From positions 1 to 64,000 of the forward strand of contig NZ_PKOJ01000009.1 in the NCBI RefSeq assembly GCF_002860325.1: 64,000 bases of DNA, read 5' to 3'. Made by a program: the position numbers and the translations under genes. The DNA comes from Neptunicoccus cionae (GTDB taxonomy: Bacteria; Pseudomonadota; Alphaproteobacteria; Rhodobacterales; Rhodobacteraceae). Below are positions 1-8,604 of the stretch, piece after piece. The notes beneath the pieces were generated by a model. That model saw only the letters and a list, made by a program, of their open reading frames with translations. It had not been told where the DNA came from and did not search any database. The number at the start of each line of letters is the position of its first letter. Within the stretch, counting starts at the first letter, position 1.

Positions 1-714
1 CAGCTGAGAAAGCACGGGGCCAAACAGCGGCTGGGGCAGCGGGCCGACGTGAACGATCTTGACGGTTTCGACCATGTGGTTATCGCCACAGGGGTCACGC
101 CGCGTATTCCCGACCTGCCGGGTATCGACCATCCCAGCGTCGCGACTTATGCGGAAATCCTGTCCGGCGACCGCGAGGCGGGCGACCGTGTCGTGGTGAT
201 GGGGGCCGGTGGCATTGGCCATGATGTGGCCGAATTCCTGGTGACCGAACCCGCCGAGGCCGCCAACACAGACGCCTTTTGCGAAACATGGGGCGTGGAC
301 CCCGAGTTTGCCACGCCGGGCGCCCTGGCTGGCGATCCATTGGCACCGAAACCGTCGCGACGCAAAGTCGTTATGCTTCAGCGCAAGGCAGCAAAACCCG
401 GCGCGGGGCTTGGAGTTTCAACAGGGTGGATCCTGCGCAACGCGCTGCGCAAACACGGGGTCGAGGCGATGGGCGGGGTGACCTATGACCGCATCGACGA
501 CGCGGGGCTGCATATCCTCACGGACGAAAGCCCAATGATCATCTCGGCCGATACGATTGTGCTATGCACTGGCCAGGAGCCGGAACGCGCCCTGGCAGAA
601 GAGCTTGCCGCGCGCGGCGTCACGGTTACGATGATCGGCGGGGCAAAGGAGGCCGCCGAACTTGATGCTCTGCGCGCCATTGATGAAGGGGTGCGTCTGG
701 CGCAAAGTCTCTGA
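1..714 (+). CDS. 2,4-dienoyl-CoA reductase-like flavoprotein, C-terminal part (5' end outside window)
   Basis: The frame is open from base 1, so the protein starts upstream; an internal GTG at 49 is not its true start. The visible part is the NAD(P)/FAD Rossmann region found at the C-terminus of FadH and related NADH:flavin oxidoreductases: an IATG-type motif near the start, then VVVMGAGGIGHDVAEFL as the dinucleotide-binding GxGxxG, and VLCTGQEPER near the end. This family removes conjugated double bonds from dienoyl-CoA with FMN, FAD and an Fe-S cluster; the FMN-barrel and cluster region is not visible here. It lies 27 bp before an acyl-CoA synthetase gene on the same strand and probably shares its transcript. 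The family is secure; the exact substrate is not. Confidence 0.8.
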   Translation, partial: QLRKHGAKQRLGQRADVNDLDGFDHVVIATGVTPRIPDLPGIDHPSVATYAEILSGDREAGDRVVVMGAGGIGHDVAEFLVTEPAEAANTDAFCETWGVDPEFATPGALAGDPLAPKPSRRKVVMLQRKAAKPGAGLGVSTGWILRNALRKHGVEAMGGVTYDRIDDAGLHILTDESPMIISADTIVLCTGQEPERALAEELAARGVTVTMIGGAKEAAELDALRAIDEGVRLAQSL

Positions 715-741
715 ACCGAAGCCCTGGCAAGGGAGGAAGCC

Positions 742-2262
742 ATGCTGACCGACGTCATCCGTGCAGGGCGCGCTGATCTGTATTCGATCTTTCGAACCCG
801 CGCACAGGACTGCGCCAGGGCTTTGGCCATTGAGGACGGCAGCAAGAAACTGACCTACGGCGAATTGCTGGGGCGCGTCGATCGTCTGGCTGCCGTCTTT
901 CTGGCACGAGGCGTGGCGCCCGGCGACAGGATCGCGATCCTGTCGCACAACCGGTCTGAATACCTGGAGGTCGAACTGGCTGCGGCGGGAATCGGCGCGA
1001 TCGTCGCTTGCCTGAACTGGCGGCTTGCTCCCGATGAACTGCGGCATTGCATCGATCTGGTCGCGCCGGTTCTCGCCGTCGCCGAACCGGATCTTTCAGA
1101 AGCCTATCGGGCCGTCGCGGCGACACCCTGTCTGACCGTCGGGCCAGACCTGGACACGGCCATTGCCGGGGTCGAACCGGACCCGCGCACCGGAACCATG
1201 GTAGACGATCCAGAGGCCGGTCTGACGATCCTTTACACCTCGGGGACCACGGGCCTGCCCAAGGGGGCGCTCATCAGCCACCGCGCGCATATCGCCCGAT
1301 CCATGGCTTTTGCGGCACAACTGGCGCTGGATCCCAGCGACGGGTTCATCGCCTGGGCACCGATGTTCCACATGGCGTCCACCGATCATGCGCTGGCGAC
1401 AATCCTGCGGGGCGGGACCGTGGTGATGGTGGATGGTTTGCAGCCTGCGGTCATCAACGAGGCGCTGTCGCGCCACAGGATCGGCTGGTTCGTGATGATG
1501 CCGGGTGCGCTGGACGCCTTTATCGCAGACCGGCGCGCCAACCCTCTGCCGGTGAAGGGCATCAAGGTTTGCGGCGCAATGGCCGATCTGGTGCCGCCGC
1601 ATCAAATCGCGGAACTGACGGGCCTTCTGGACACGCCCTATCTGAATTCCTTCGGGGCAACCGAAACCGGCCTGCCGCCGGGGACCGCCGATCTGATCGC
1701 GCCGGGTGTTACCCCGGACCGGCTTTCCAAGCGCATCAGCGCATTTTGCGAGGTTCGGCTGGTCGATCCCGACGACCGCGAAGTCCCCGATGGAACGCCG
1801 GGCGAAATGGCAGTGCGGGGCCCAACGTTGTTTTCAGGGTACTGGAACGCCGACGACACCAACGCCCGCGACTTCCGCAACGGCTTTTTCCACATGGGTG
1901 ACTTGTTCCGGCGCAATGCGGACGGCACGGTCGACTTTGTGGACCGGGCCAAATACTTGATCAAGACCGGCGGCGAGAACGTCTACCCGGCGGAAATCGA
2001 GCGTGTCCTTCTATCCCACCCCGGTGTGGTCGATGCCGCGGTGGTGCGGGCATTTGACACGAAATGGGGGGAAAGCCCGGTGGCCTTTGTCGCCCATGGC
2101 GATGACGGGCCGGATGCCGAGGCGCTGATGAATTTGTGCCGCGAAAGCCTCGCAGGCTACAAACGCCCCCGCGAGTTTCGCTTTATCGCGTTCGAGGATT
2201 TTCCCAGGTCGACCAGCGGAAAGGTCCAGCGGCATGTCCTAGAAGCCCGGCTCGCGGATTGA
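742..2262 (+). CDS. AMP-forming acyl-CoA synthetase (class I adenylate-forming, FadD-like)
   Basis: A 506-residue adenylate-forming enzyme that would activate a carboxylic acid with ATP and CoA. The P-loop-like signature YTSGTTGLPKGALISH is near residues 166-181, an acid/ester recognition segment NSFGATETGLPPG follows, then the GDL and KYLIKTGGENVYPAEIE hinge region, and the catalytic lysine lies in STSGKVQR near the end. Length is normal for the family. AGGGAGGAAGCC gives a strong ribosome binding site before the ATG. It could feed the nearby beta-oxidation and carboxylase enzymes; AtuH is the analogous activating enzyme of the terpene pathway, but the acid used cannot be read from the sequence. 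Confidence 0.88.
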   Translation: MLTDVIRAGRADLYSIFRTRAQDCARALAIEDGSKKLTYGELLGRVDRLAAVFLARGVAPGDRIAILSHNRSEYLEVELAAAGIGAIVACLNWRLAPDELRHCIDLVAPVLAVAEPDLSEAYRAVAATPCLTVGPDLDTAIAGVEPDPRTGTMVDDPEAGLTILYTSGTTGLPKGALISHRAHIARSMAFAAQLALDPSDGFIAWAPMFHMASTDHALATILRGGTVVMVDGLQPAVINEALSRHRIGWFVMMPGALDAFIADRRANPLPVKGIKVCGAMADLVPPHQIAELTGLLDTPYLNSFGATETGLPPGTADLIAPGVTPDRLSKRISAFCEVRLVDPDDREVPDGTPGEMAVRGPTLFSGYWNADDTNARDFRNGFFHMGDLFRRNADGTVDFVDRAKYLIKTGGENVYPAEIERVLLSHPGVVDAAVVRAFDTKWGESPVAFVAHGDDGPDAEALMNLCRESLAGYKRPREFRFIAFEDFPRSTSGKVQRHVLEARLAD

Positions 2263-2282
2263 TTTGCGCCCCAGCCCGGTCG

Positions 2283-2738
2283 TCAGCCCACCACGCCCGT
2301 TCGTCCCACAAGCGCCATAAGCGTTCCGGTCATCGTTGCGACCAGCTTCTCATCCTCGCCCTTCACGGCATAGGCACGCGCTTCGCAGATGGTCAGAGTC
2401 CTTCCCGGCTTCACCACGTCAGCGACGAAGCGAAACCGTTCGCCGTCGGCCGGGTTGAGCAGATTGATCTTGAATTCGGCTGTCAAAACGGCCGCTTCCG
2501 CGGGCATCAGCGAAAAGGCCGCGTATCCGCAGGCGCTGTCGAGCGCAGTCGACACGATTCCGGCATGTAAAAAACCATGCTGCTGGGTCAGCGTATCCTG
2601 ATGTGCCATTTCCAGAACAATGCGGCCGGGCGACAACTCGGCAATGCTGATCCCCAACGTATGCATCACGTGCTGGCGGTTGAAACTGTCATGCACCCTT
2701 GCGTCATAGTCGGCGTTTTTCGGTTCGAATCGCGTCAT
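2283..2738 (-). CDS. PaaI-family hotdog thioesterase
   Basis: A 151-residue single-hotdog-domain protein. The central helix motif HGFLHAGIVSTALDSACGYA carries the pattern used by PaaI/YdiI thioesterases, in which an acidic residue in the central helix (here in the ALDSA segment) acts in hydrolysis of acyl-CoA. Such enzymes usually rescue CoA from dead-end or toxic acyl-CoA. It converges on the synthetase gene with a 20-bp gap. Two further hotdog thioesterases lie at 8605-9488, so the locus is rich in CoA-salvage activity. Specificity is unknown. Confidence 0.85.
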   Translation of the reverse strand: MTRFEPKNADYDARVHDSFNRQHVMHTLGISIAELSPGRIVLEMAHQDTLTQQHGFLHAGIVSTALDSACGYAAFSLMPAEAAVLTAEFKINLLNPADGERFRFVADVVKPGRTLTICEARAYAVKGEDEKLVATMTGTLMALVGRTGVVG

Positions 2739-2759
2739 GGCGGGTCTTCCTCTTCGATT

Positions 2760-3485
2760 TCATTCATTGATGACCACTCTTAGGCGGTCTTTGAGGCGCG
2801 CATCTTGTAGCGAAAGGCCAAATCGACTCGTTGCGGACTGAGCGCGCAACGCGCCGGGCGGTTTGCCGGCCAAGGTCCGGCAAGCGGCGGACAAATGAGA
2901 TTGATCGTAATATCCGGCGTCCAGCGCCAGATCGCTCAGCGGCAGGGTCTGTGACGCAAGCTGCCCGAGAGCCTGACGAAAGCGTCGCGAGGCCGCAAGC
3001 CTCCGCCGCGACACGCCGGTTTCCGCCCGCACCTTTCGACGTTCGGTCCGGTCGCTGTACGCTCCGGGTGGCGCGGCAAAGCGCAGGCCTTTCGCGAGGC
3101 CGTCAAGCACCGCGACAAGCGCAGGCAGGTCATCCTCCTCGGTCTGTACGCGGCCCAGTTCCAAGGCCAGCATGTCCAGCACTTTGCAGTCCGTCAATCG
3201 CTGCGGTCGTGACGACAGTCGCAGCCCGGCCACGACACCCCGGAATGGCCTTGGGCGGGGCGTGAAACAAGGGCGCGGTTCTGCCAGCGAAACGCGTACC
3301 CCGTCGCTGTCGTCGCAGGTTATCGAAAGGGTAAAGAGGTCAGTTGCGAACCGCCCGCTTCCACGACGGCTAAGCACACCGGAATCGCGGAACATGAAAA
3401 GGTGGTCGATCTGTGTGACCGCTTCCAGAGGCGGCACCAGCTCGAGATAGAGCGGCGGCGCCGCTAGGTCACTGAACGAATGCAT
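2760..3485 (-). CDS. AraC-family transcriptional regulator
   Basis: About 241 residues starting MHSFSDLAAPPLYLEL. The open frame continues upstream but that part only mirrors the neighbouring gene, so the ATG at 3485 is preferred; it overlaps the stop of the upstream oxidoreductase gene by 17 bp, which suggests translational coupling. The C-terminal 90 residues form a double helix-turn-helix AraC domain (RRLAASRRFRQALGQLA, then LALDAGYYDQSHLSAACR with the second recognition helix and the GKPPGALR closing motif). The N-terminal part resembles a ligand-sensing domain of low conservation. It is last in the minus-strand operon 7131-2760 and may control the synthetase and oxidoreductase beside it. 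Confidence 0.85.
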   Translation of the reverse strand: MHSFSDLAAPPLYLELVPPLEAVTQIDHLFMFRDSGVLSRRGSGRFATDLFTLSITCDDSDGVRVSLAEPRPCFTPRPRPFRGVVAGLRLSSRPQRLTDCKVLDMLALELGRVQTEEDDLPALVAVLDGLAKGLRFAAPPGAYSDRTERRKVRAETGVSRRRLAASRRFRQALGQLASQTLPLSDLALDAGYYDQSHLSAACRTLAGKPPGALRAQSATSRFGLSLQDARLKDRLRVVINE

Positions 3486-4323
3486 CCCGGTTCTCGGCGA
3501 CGAAATCAGCAAATCGACGGGCCGGGCGGCCCAATACGTCGCTGACCGTTGTCTCGATGCCGGCAAGGTAGCCCTTGGGCGCGAGGGAGGCCAGTTCGAC
3601 CATGGCTCCGGCGACCTCAACCTGCATCCCACCGGCCACCATGCCCGCTTTCGCATCCTCCGCCGAAAGGGGGGCACAGGTGACATTTCGCCCTGTCACT
3701 GCGGACAGGAGAGCGGCAATATCTTCTCCGGCAAGGGCTCCGGGTCCGGTCAGACCAAGACCCTTGCCTTCGTACCTCGGAGCGGTCAGCGCCTCGGCGG
3801 CGACATCCGCGATGTCGCGGGCGTCGATCCAGGCCACGGGGCCGCCCAGATCATCGTAGTACACCGCGTCCTTCGCAATGTTGCCGGCCTGCCACAGCAG
3901 GTTCTGCATGAAATAGGTCGGCTGAACGAAGGTCCAGTCAAGGTCGCTTTGCTTCAAGAGTTCCTGGGTTTCGGAATGCCATTTGCCGAAGGTCGGCCCC
4001 GCCTTGGGCGAGGCGCCAAGCCCGGTGCCCACAACGACATGGCGCACCCCGGCGGCCTTGGCCGCCTCGATCACGTTCGCCTTCCATTGGCGCATGTCCA
4101 GATGGGCAGGCGTGACCAGGTATATCTTTTCTGCCCTGTCACAGGCCCGCGCCAGCGCGGCGGGATCGGTGAAATCCGCGGCGACCGCCTCGCATCCCTT
4201 GGCCTTGAGCGTGCCAACCTTTGCCGGGTCACTGGTGACAGCGCGCACGGTAGCGCCCTTTGCCAGAAGCGTGTCGACAAGAGGCGCGCCGGTGGTGCCC
4301 GTGGCTCCGAATACAGTGATCAT
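3469..4323 (-). CDS. NmrA-like NAD(P)-binding oxidoreductase
   Basis: A 284-residue atypical short-chain dehydrogenase. The start MITVFGATGTTGAPLVDTLL is the GxxGxxG nucleotide-binding loop of NmrA/HSCARG and quinone oxidoreductase-2 type proteins. The YxxxK catalytic pair of classical SDRs is not evident, as is usual in this subfamily, whose members are either NADPH sensors or quinone/azo reductases. It overlaps the upstream synthetase gene by 4 bp (ATGA) and the downstream AraC gene by 17 bp, so these three are one operon. A redox or regulatory role is equally possible. Confidence 0.8.
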   Translation of the reverse strand: MITVFGATGTTGAPLVDTLLAKGATVRAVTSDPAKVGTLKAKGCEAVAADFTDPAALARACDRAEKIYLVTPAHLDMRQWKANVIEAAKAAGVRHVVVGTGLGASPKAGPTFGKWHSETQELLKQSDLDWTFVQPTYFMQNLLWQAGNIAKDAVYYDDLGGPVAWIDARDIADVAAEALTAPRYEGKGLGLTGPGALAGEDIAALLSAVTGRNVTCAPLSAEDAKAGMVAGGMQVEVAGAMVELASLAPKGYLAGIETTVSDVLGRPARRFADFVAENRDAFVQ

Positions 4324-6257
4324 GGCTTTTCCTTTTGCAGGTCTGCGATGGGTTGAATGGTTTCAGGGTTGCTGATCGACGACAGATCGCCTGGATCTTC
4401 GCCGAGGAAGGCGGCGCGCACGACCCGGCGCATGGTTTTCATACTACGCGTCTTTGGCAGCGCCTCGACAAAGTGGATCTCGCGCGGGCGGAAGGGTTTC
4501 GAGACGATCTCTCCGACCCGATCCTTGAGCCGGTCCACGAGGTCCGCGTCCAGCGACACATCCGGTGCCGCCACGCAGACGCAGACGACGGCCACACCCT
4601 TGATGTCGTCAGGTGCCGCGATGGCGGCGGCATCCACCACCTCTCCGCTCTCGGTCAGGGCCGCCTCGATCTCGGGCGGGCCGATCCGTTTACCGGCGAT
4701 GTTCAGCGTGTCGTCAGACCGGCCCAGGATAAACCATGTCCCGTCCGGATCGCAGCGCACCCAGTCGCCGTGCCGCCAGAGGCCGGGGAAGTTGGACCAG
4801 TAGGTTTCAAGGTAGCGATCGCGGTCGCCCCAAATGGCCGGGGTCAGCCCCAGAGGCGGCTGGGTAACGACCAGTTCGCCCACCTCGCCCGGCGCGGCTT
4901 CGCTGCCGTCCTCGCGCAGCACTTTCGCGCCGACCCCCAGGGCCTGGGCGGAAAATCCGCCGGGCTTGATTTCGTGCAGCACGGTCGATGTCAGAATAGC
5001 ACCGAACAACTCGGTCCCGCCCGAGATGTTCAGCGGCACCGCGCGGCGGCGGCAGATATGATCCAGTTGCCAGCGCCAGGCGTCCTCGGTCCAGGGTTCC
5101 CCGGTCGAGGCGACAATGCGCAGGGGCGACAGGTCGTAGTCTGTCAGCGGCTCGAGCTCCTGCGTCATGAACTGCCGTACCAGGGTTGGCGCCACGCCGA
5201 GATGCGTGACCTCCATCTCGGACGCAAGGCGCAAAAGTCTGAACGGATCGCCGGGCATCGATGGTGCGCCTTCAGCAACCACCAGCGTTGAACCCGACAG
5301 CAGCACCGACAAAAGGGTGAGCGGTCCCATGACCCATCCCATGTCGGTCATCCACAGGTGCCGGTCATCCTGTTTCATGTCGAGACAAAGCAGGAAATCA
5401 GCCGTGGCCTTGGCCTGCACCCCCAAATGGGTATGCACGACGCCTTTGGGCCGCCCGGTGGTGCCCGATGTATAGGCGATAAGGAAGGGATCTTCGGCCT
5501 TGACGGGAACAGCGGCGAAATCCGGACTGGCGGGGCCCACGGTTTCGGTCCAGTCGAGATCGCGGGTCGGATCGGCCACCGCGCCGCCGAACCGTCGCAG
5601 GCTGACCACGGTGTGCACCAAAGGTACCTCGGTCAGGGCTTCGGCAAGCGCCGCCTCCATCCAGACCGGCTTGCCTCGCCGGGGTGTGGCATCCGCTGTC
5701 AGCACCGCTACGGCACCGGCATCGTTCAGGCGCGATACGATGGCATAGGGCGCAAAGCCGGAAAACAGCGGCACCGCGACCGCGCCCAGTCGGGCAATAC
5801 CCAGCAGCGCGGCCTCGATTTCGGGGATCATCGGCATATAAATGCCCACCGCCTGACCGGGCTTTACGCCGCGCGCGTCAAGGGCCGAGGCGGCGCGGGC
5901 GGCTTCGGCGGCAAGTTGGGAATAGGTCCAGCGGCAGCGGCTTCCGTCTTCGCCGATCCAGTCGATCGCGACTTTTTCGCCCAGGCCATCGGCAATTCGG
6001 GCGTCAAGACAGGTTTCCGTCAGATTCAAAGTGCCTCCGACGGCCCATGTGACCGATTCTGAACCTTCGGAGATGTCCCGCAATCGTGTGTAGGGTCGCG
6101 CGATCCGAATGCCGACGTGGTCGATGATCCGGCCCCAGAACCAGTCCGGGTCCTCATTGGTGCGGCGGGCGAGATCTTCGTAACTGTCAATGCCCCAGTC
6201 CTTCAGAAAAGCGGTCAGCGTGCTTGAACGCTGAATGTCAGAGTCTGGCTGAAACAT
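4320..6257 (-). CDS. Acetyl/acetoacetyl-CoA synthetase-like AMP-forming ligase
   Basis: A 645-residue adenylate-forming ligase of the acetyl-/acetoacetyl-CoA synthetase length class. Visible motifs are IAYTSGTTGRPKGVVHTH near residue 265, NISGGTELFGA near residue 414, an IWGDRDRYLETYW segment, GRSDDTLNIAGKRIGPPEIE for the hinge and Lys-containing PKTRSMKTMRRVVR at the C-terminus. The N-terminal DPDWFWGRIIDHVGI segment matches the ACAS N-terminal region. It would activate a short or branched acid or a keto acid to the CoA thioester. The ribosome binding site AAAGGTGATGA precedes the ATG. It lies downstream of a BadH-like dehydrogenase, with a strong stem-loop between the two genes. Confidence 0.85.
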   Translation of the reverse strand: MFQPDSDIQRSSTLTAFLKDWGIDSYEDLARRTNEDPDWFWGRIIDHVGIRIARPYTRLRDISEGSESVTWAVGGTLNLTETCLDARIADGLGEKVAIDWIGEDGSRCRWTYSQLAAEAARAASALDARGVKPGQAVGIYMPMIPEIEAALLGIARLGAVAVPLFSGFAPYAIVSRLNDAGAVAVLTADATPRRGKPVWMEAALAEALTEVPLVHTVVSLRRFGGAVADPTRDLDWTETVGPASPDFAAVPVKAEDPFLIAYTSGTTGRPKGVVHTHLGVQAKATADFLLCLDMKQDDRHLWMTDMGWVMGPLTLLSVLLSGSTLVVAEGAPSMPGDPFRLLRLASEMEVTHLGVAPTLVRQFMTQELEPLTDYDLSPLRIVASTGEPWTEDAWRWQLDHICRRRAVPLNISGGTELFGAILTSTVLHEIKPGGFSAQALGVGAKVLREDGSEAAPGEVGELVVTQPPLGLTPAIWGDRDRYLETYWSNFPGLWRHGDWVRCDPDGTWFILGRSDDTLNIAGKRIGPPEIEAALTESGEVVDAAAIAAPDDIKGVAVVCVCVAAPDVSLDADLVDRLKDRVGEIVSKPFRPREIHFVEALPKTRSMKTMRRVVRAAFLGEDPGDLSSISNPETIQPIADLQKEKP

Positions 6258-6331
6258 TCATCACCTTTCTTCAAAAAAAGACCGCACAGTGAGCGCGGCC
6301 AGTCGGGGAGGTAAAATATCTTGTCACGGCT

Positions 6332-6365
6332 TGGTCGCAGCGCCATGTAACAGGCGCTGCGACCA
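6332..6365 (-). terminator. Perfect 13-bp stem-loop between SDR and ligase genes
   Basis: TGGTCGCAGCGCC (6332-6344) and its exact reverse complement (6353-6365) enclose an 8-base loop. It begins 4 bases after the stop of the SDR gene on the minus strand. No clear U-tract follows, so it may be a partial terminator or an mRNA-stabilising hairpin that sets SDR and ligase levels apart. Confidence 0.6.
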
Positions 6366-6369
6366 GCGG

Positions 6370-7131
6370 TTAACCGTGCATGGACAAGCCGCCCGAAACC
6401 GATATCACCTGGCCGGTGATGAATCCGGCGTCATCCGACGACAGGAAGCAGATGATGCCAGGGTAATCTGTCGGCTGCGCCAGGCGCTTCATCGGAATTG
6501 CCCGCTTGAGACCTTCGGCAATTTTTTCACCAGCTTCGCCCTGGGCAACCTGTGCGAACAGCGGCGTATCGGTCGGGCCGGGGGCGACGGCGTTCAATTG
6601 AATACCTTTGCGTGCAAGTTCGCGCGCTACAGTCTTGGTGAACGATATGATGCCGCCCTTGCAGGCCGAATAGACAGCCTCGCCCGATGACCCGACGCGA
6701 CCAGCGTCGGACGCGATATTGACAACGCGGCCACCACCGTTCTTCACCATGCCCGGAAGCACCGCGTGGTGCATGTTCAGCGGACCGTATAGATTGATGT
6801 CGATGACCTTTTTCCAGAGATCGACATCTGTATCGAGGAACGGTTTAATCACGTCCCAGCCGGCGTTGTTCACCAGCGCATCGATCGGGCCTCCGGCCTC
6901 GAATTCGGCCACCGCCTTGTCGACCTGGGCGCGGTCGGTGATATCTACCTTGAAGGCCTGCGCCTTTCCGCCAGCCTCGGTGATCAGTCGGACAGTTTCT
7001 TCCGCCCCATCCTTGTTCAGATCGAAAACGGCGACTTCGGCACCTTCTTCGCCGAACCGTCCGCAAACCGCGCGACCAATGCCGCTGCCGCCGCCGGTCA
7101 CGATGACCCGTTTCCCACTCAACCCTCGCAT
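6370..7131 (-). CDS. SDR dehydrogenase resembling 2-hydroxycyclohexanecarboxyl-CoA dehydrogenase (BadH)
   Basis: A 253-residue classical short-chain dehydrogenase that would oxidise a beta-hydroxyacyl-CoA with NAD. It has the TGGGSGIG nucleotide-binding motif, the NNAG motif (LVNNAGWD), catalytic Ser in NIASDAGRVGSSG and the YSACK catalytic pair, and ends GFITGQVISVSGGLSMHG. From memory the NAGWDxxKPF, MHHAVLPGMV and final GGL segments are unusually close to BadH of cyclohexanecarboxylate degradation. The frame is open to an ATG at 7194, but the ATG at 7131 has an ideal AAGGAGG eight bases upstream. That SD lies inside the 15-base palindrome at 7132-7146, so part of it could be masked by base pairing. 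Confidence 0.85.
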   Translation of the reverse strand: MRGLSGKRVIVTGGGSGIGRAVCGRFGEEGAEVAVFDLNKDGAEETVRLITEAGGKAQAFKVDITDRAQVDKAVAEFEAGGPIDALVNNAGWDVIKPFLDTDVDLWKKVIDINLYGPLNMHHAVLPGMVKNGGGRVVNIASDAGRVGSSGEAVYSACKGGIISFTKTVARELARKGIQLNAVAPGPTDTPLFAQVAQGEAGEKIAEGLKRAIPMKRLAQPTDYPGIICFLSSDDAGFITGQVISVSGGLSMHG

Positions 7132-7195
7132 AAGGAGGTCCTCCTTCTCCAATAGACCTTCGTAGAGAACTTGATTCGGTACGTTCTCCTTCATA

Positions 7196-7213
7196 TTCTA
7201 ACATTTGTTAGAA
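7196..7213. promoter_or_regulatory. TetR-type operator, copy 1 (near-perfect 18-bp palindrome)
   Basis: TTCTAACA-TT-TGTTAGAA, two 8-bp arms and a 2-bp centre, between the divergent SDR and tandem-TetR genes. On the minus strand it overlaps a plausible promoter (TTGCAA, 16-bp spacer, TAGAAT). Four related copies occur at 13633, 20771, 20853 and 23103. This is the best site of the set and suggests repression and autoregulation by the adjacent TetR protein. Confidence 0.75.
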
Positions 7214-7266
7214 TTATTGCAATGGACAGCCTCACCACCGGCAAGTATCGACATGGAATGGTACAG

Positions 7267-8589
7267 ATGACAGACGCAGCCAAGAGAGCAGACGATGATC
7301 TGAGCAAGTTGGAGAGAACCCGCGAAGCGATCCTTTCGGCGGCCGCTCGACTTTTTCGGTATGAAGGTTATCACGCGACGACGATGCGCGATATCGCGCA
7401 GGAAGCGGGCGTTGAGGCCGGCAGCATATACTACCATTTTCAATCCAAGGATCAGATTCTCACCGAGGTTCTGGAACTTGGTGTGCGTCAGCTCTACGAA
7501 ACGGTCAGTCAAATCGTTCGGGTTGCAAAGAAGAATCCGGAGGATTTCCGCAGGACTTTCGCATTGCTGATCGAAACCCACCTGACCTACCTGTTGACTG
7601 AGAGCGATTTCACCTCGGCCAATATCCGGAACTATCCGATGTTGTCGGATGAAACACGCGCTCCCCACCGTGATCTGCGTGCCTCTTATGCAGCAGCCTG
7701 GGGCAATTTCCTGAAAGAAGCAAAACGTAACGGTCACCTTCGAAGAGACATATCCATTACTGTGATCCGCCAGTTCATCCTGAGTGCCATGAACTGGACC
7801 GTGGAATGGTACGATGTCGAAAAGTATCCGGTGCACATCCTCGCTGAACGTATGAGCAAGCTGATACTTGACGGTATGTGTTTGGATCGCAGAGCTGAAA
7901 CAGAAGGTCTGAAGCTGACCCCCGCCGCTCCCGTCAATATCCCTGATACCAACGGCAAGGCCGCGAAGACCCGCGCAGAGATCCTGCGAGTGGCGGCGCG
8001 CGTTCTGAGGGACAATGGCTACAAGGCGACAACGCTGCGGAAGATCGCTGACGAATCGGACATGAAGGCGGGTAGCGTCTACTACCATTTCAAATCCAAG
8101 GAAGCGATCGTGGACGAGGTACTCAACGAAGGGTTAAGCGATCTGCTATCCGGTGTCAGTGCAGCCGTTCAGAAGTTCGATTCCCCATACGATCATCACA
8201 CCAGAATAGCAACCGCAATCTGGACGCATCTCGATTTTCTCTTTAAGGCAAGCGAGTTCACCTCAGCGAACATCAGAAGTTATGGGATGCTGCCCAACCA
8301 CTTTCGGGAAAGGCACCGAGGCATTCGCCACGACTACGGACGACTTTGGGACATGATCCTTCGCGAAGCGCAGCAAGACGGTGCCATAAGGTCGGATATC
8401 AAGATCGTTCCTTTGCGCCAGGTGATGTTGGGTGCCTTGAACTGGACGGTAGAGTGGTTCGACCCGAACAAGGCAGGAGTGGAAGGGTATCTCTCACTGC
8501 CTGAGTTCTCCGGTATGCTCATCAAGCTTCTGCTGGAAGGAATTTGCAACCGGGAAACCGCCCCGTCCACAGGACAAGGCACGACCTGA
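7267..8589 (+). CDS. Tandem-duplicated TetR-family regulator (two full TetR modules in one chain)
   Basis: One protein of about 440 residues contains two consecutive TetR repressor modules. The first DNA-binding domain is near residues 17-63 (AARLFRYEGYHATTMRDIAQ, AGSIYYHFQSK), the second near 236-282 (AARVLRDNGYKATTLRKIAD, AGSVYYHFKSK). The ligand-binding halves also match each other: FTSANIRNYPML versus FTSANIRSYGML, and MNWTVEWYD versus LNWTVEWFD. TetR proteins are normally about 200-residue homodimers, so this chain could act as a covalent pseudo-dimer. ATGs at 7222 and 7258 are alternative starts. The operator at 7196-7213 lies directly upstream. A single-module relative is encoded at 23146. 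The likely ligand is an acyl-CoA of the pathway. Confidence 0.85.
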   Translation: MTDAAKRADDDLSKLERTREAILSAAARLFRYEGYHATTMRDIAQEAGVEAGSIYYHFQSKDQILTEVLELGVRQLYETVSQIVRVAKKNPEDFRRTFALLIETHLTYLLTESDFTSANIRNYPMLSDETRAPHRDLRASYAAAWGNFLKEAKRNGHLRRDISITVIRQFILSAMNWTVEWYDVEKYPVHILAERMSKLILDGMCLDRRAETEGLKLTPAAPVNIPDTNGKAAKTRAEILRVAARVLRDNGYKATTLRKIADESDMKAGSVYYHFKSKEAIVDEVLNEGLSDLLSGVSAAVQKFDSPYDHHTRIATAIWTHLDFLFKASEFTSANIRSYGMLPNHFRERHRGIRHDYGRLWDMILREAQQDGAIRSDIKIVPLRQVMLGALNWTVEWFDPNKAGVEGYLSLPEFSGMLIKLLLEGICNRETAPSTGQGTT

Positions 8590-8604
8590 AAGCAGTCGCA
8601 GTGG

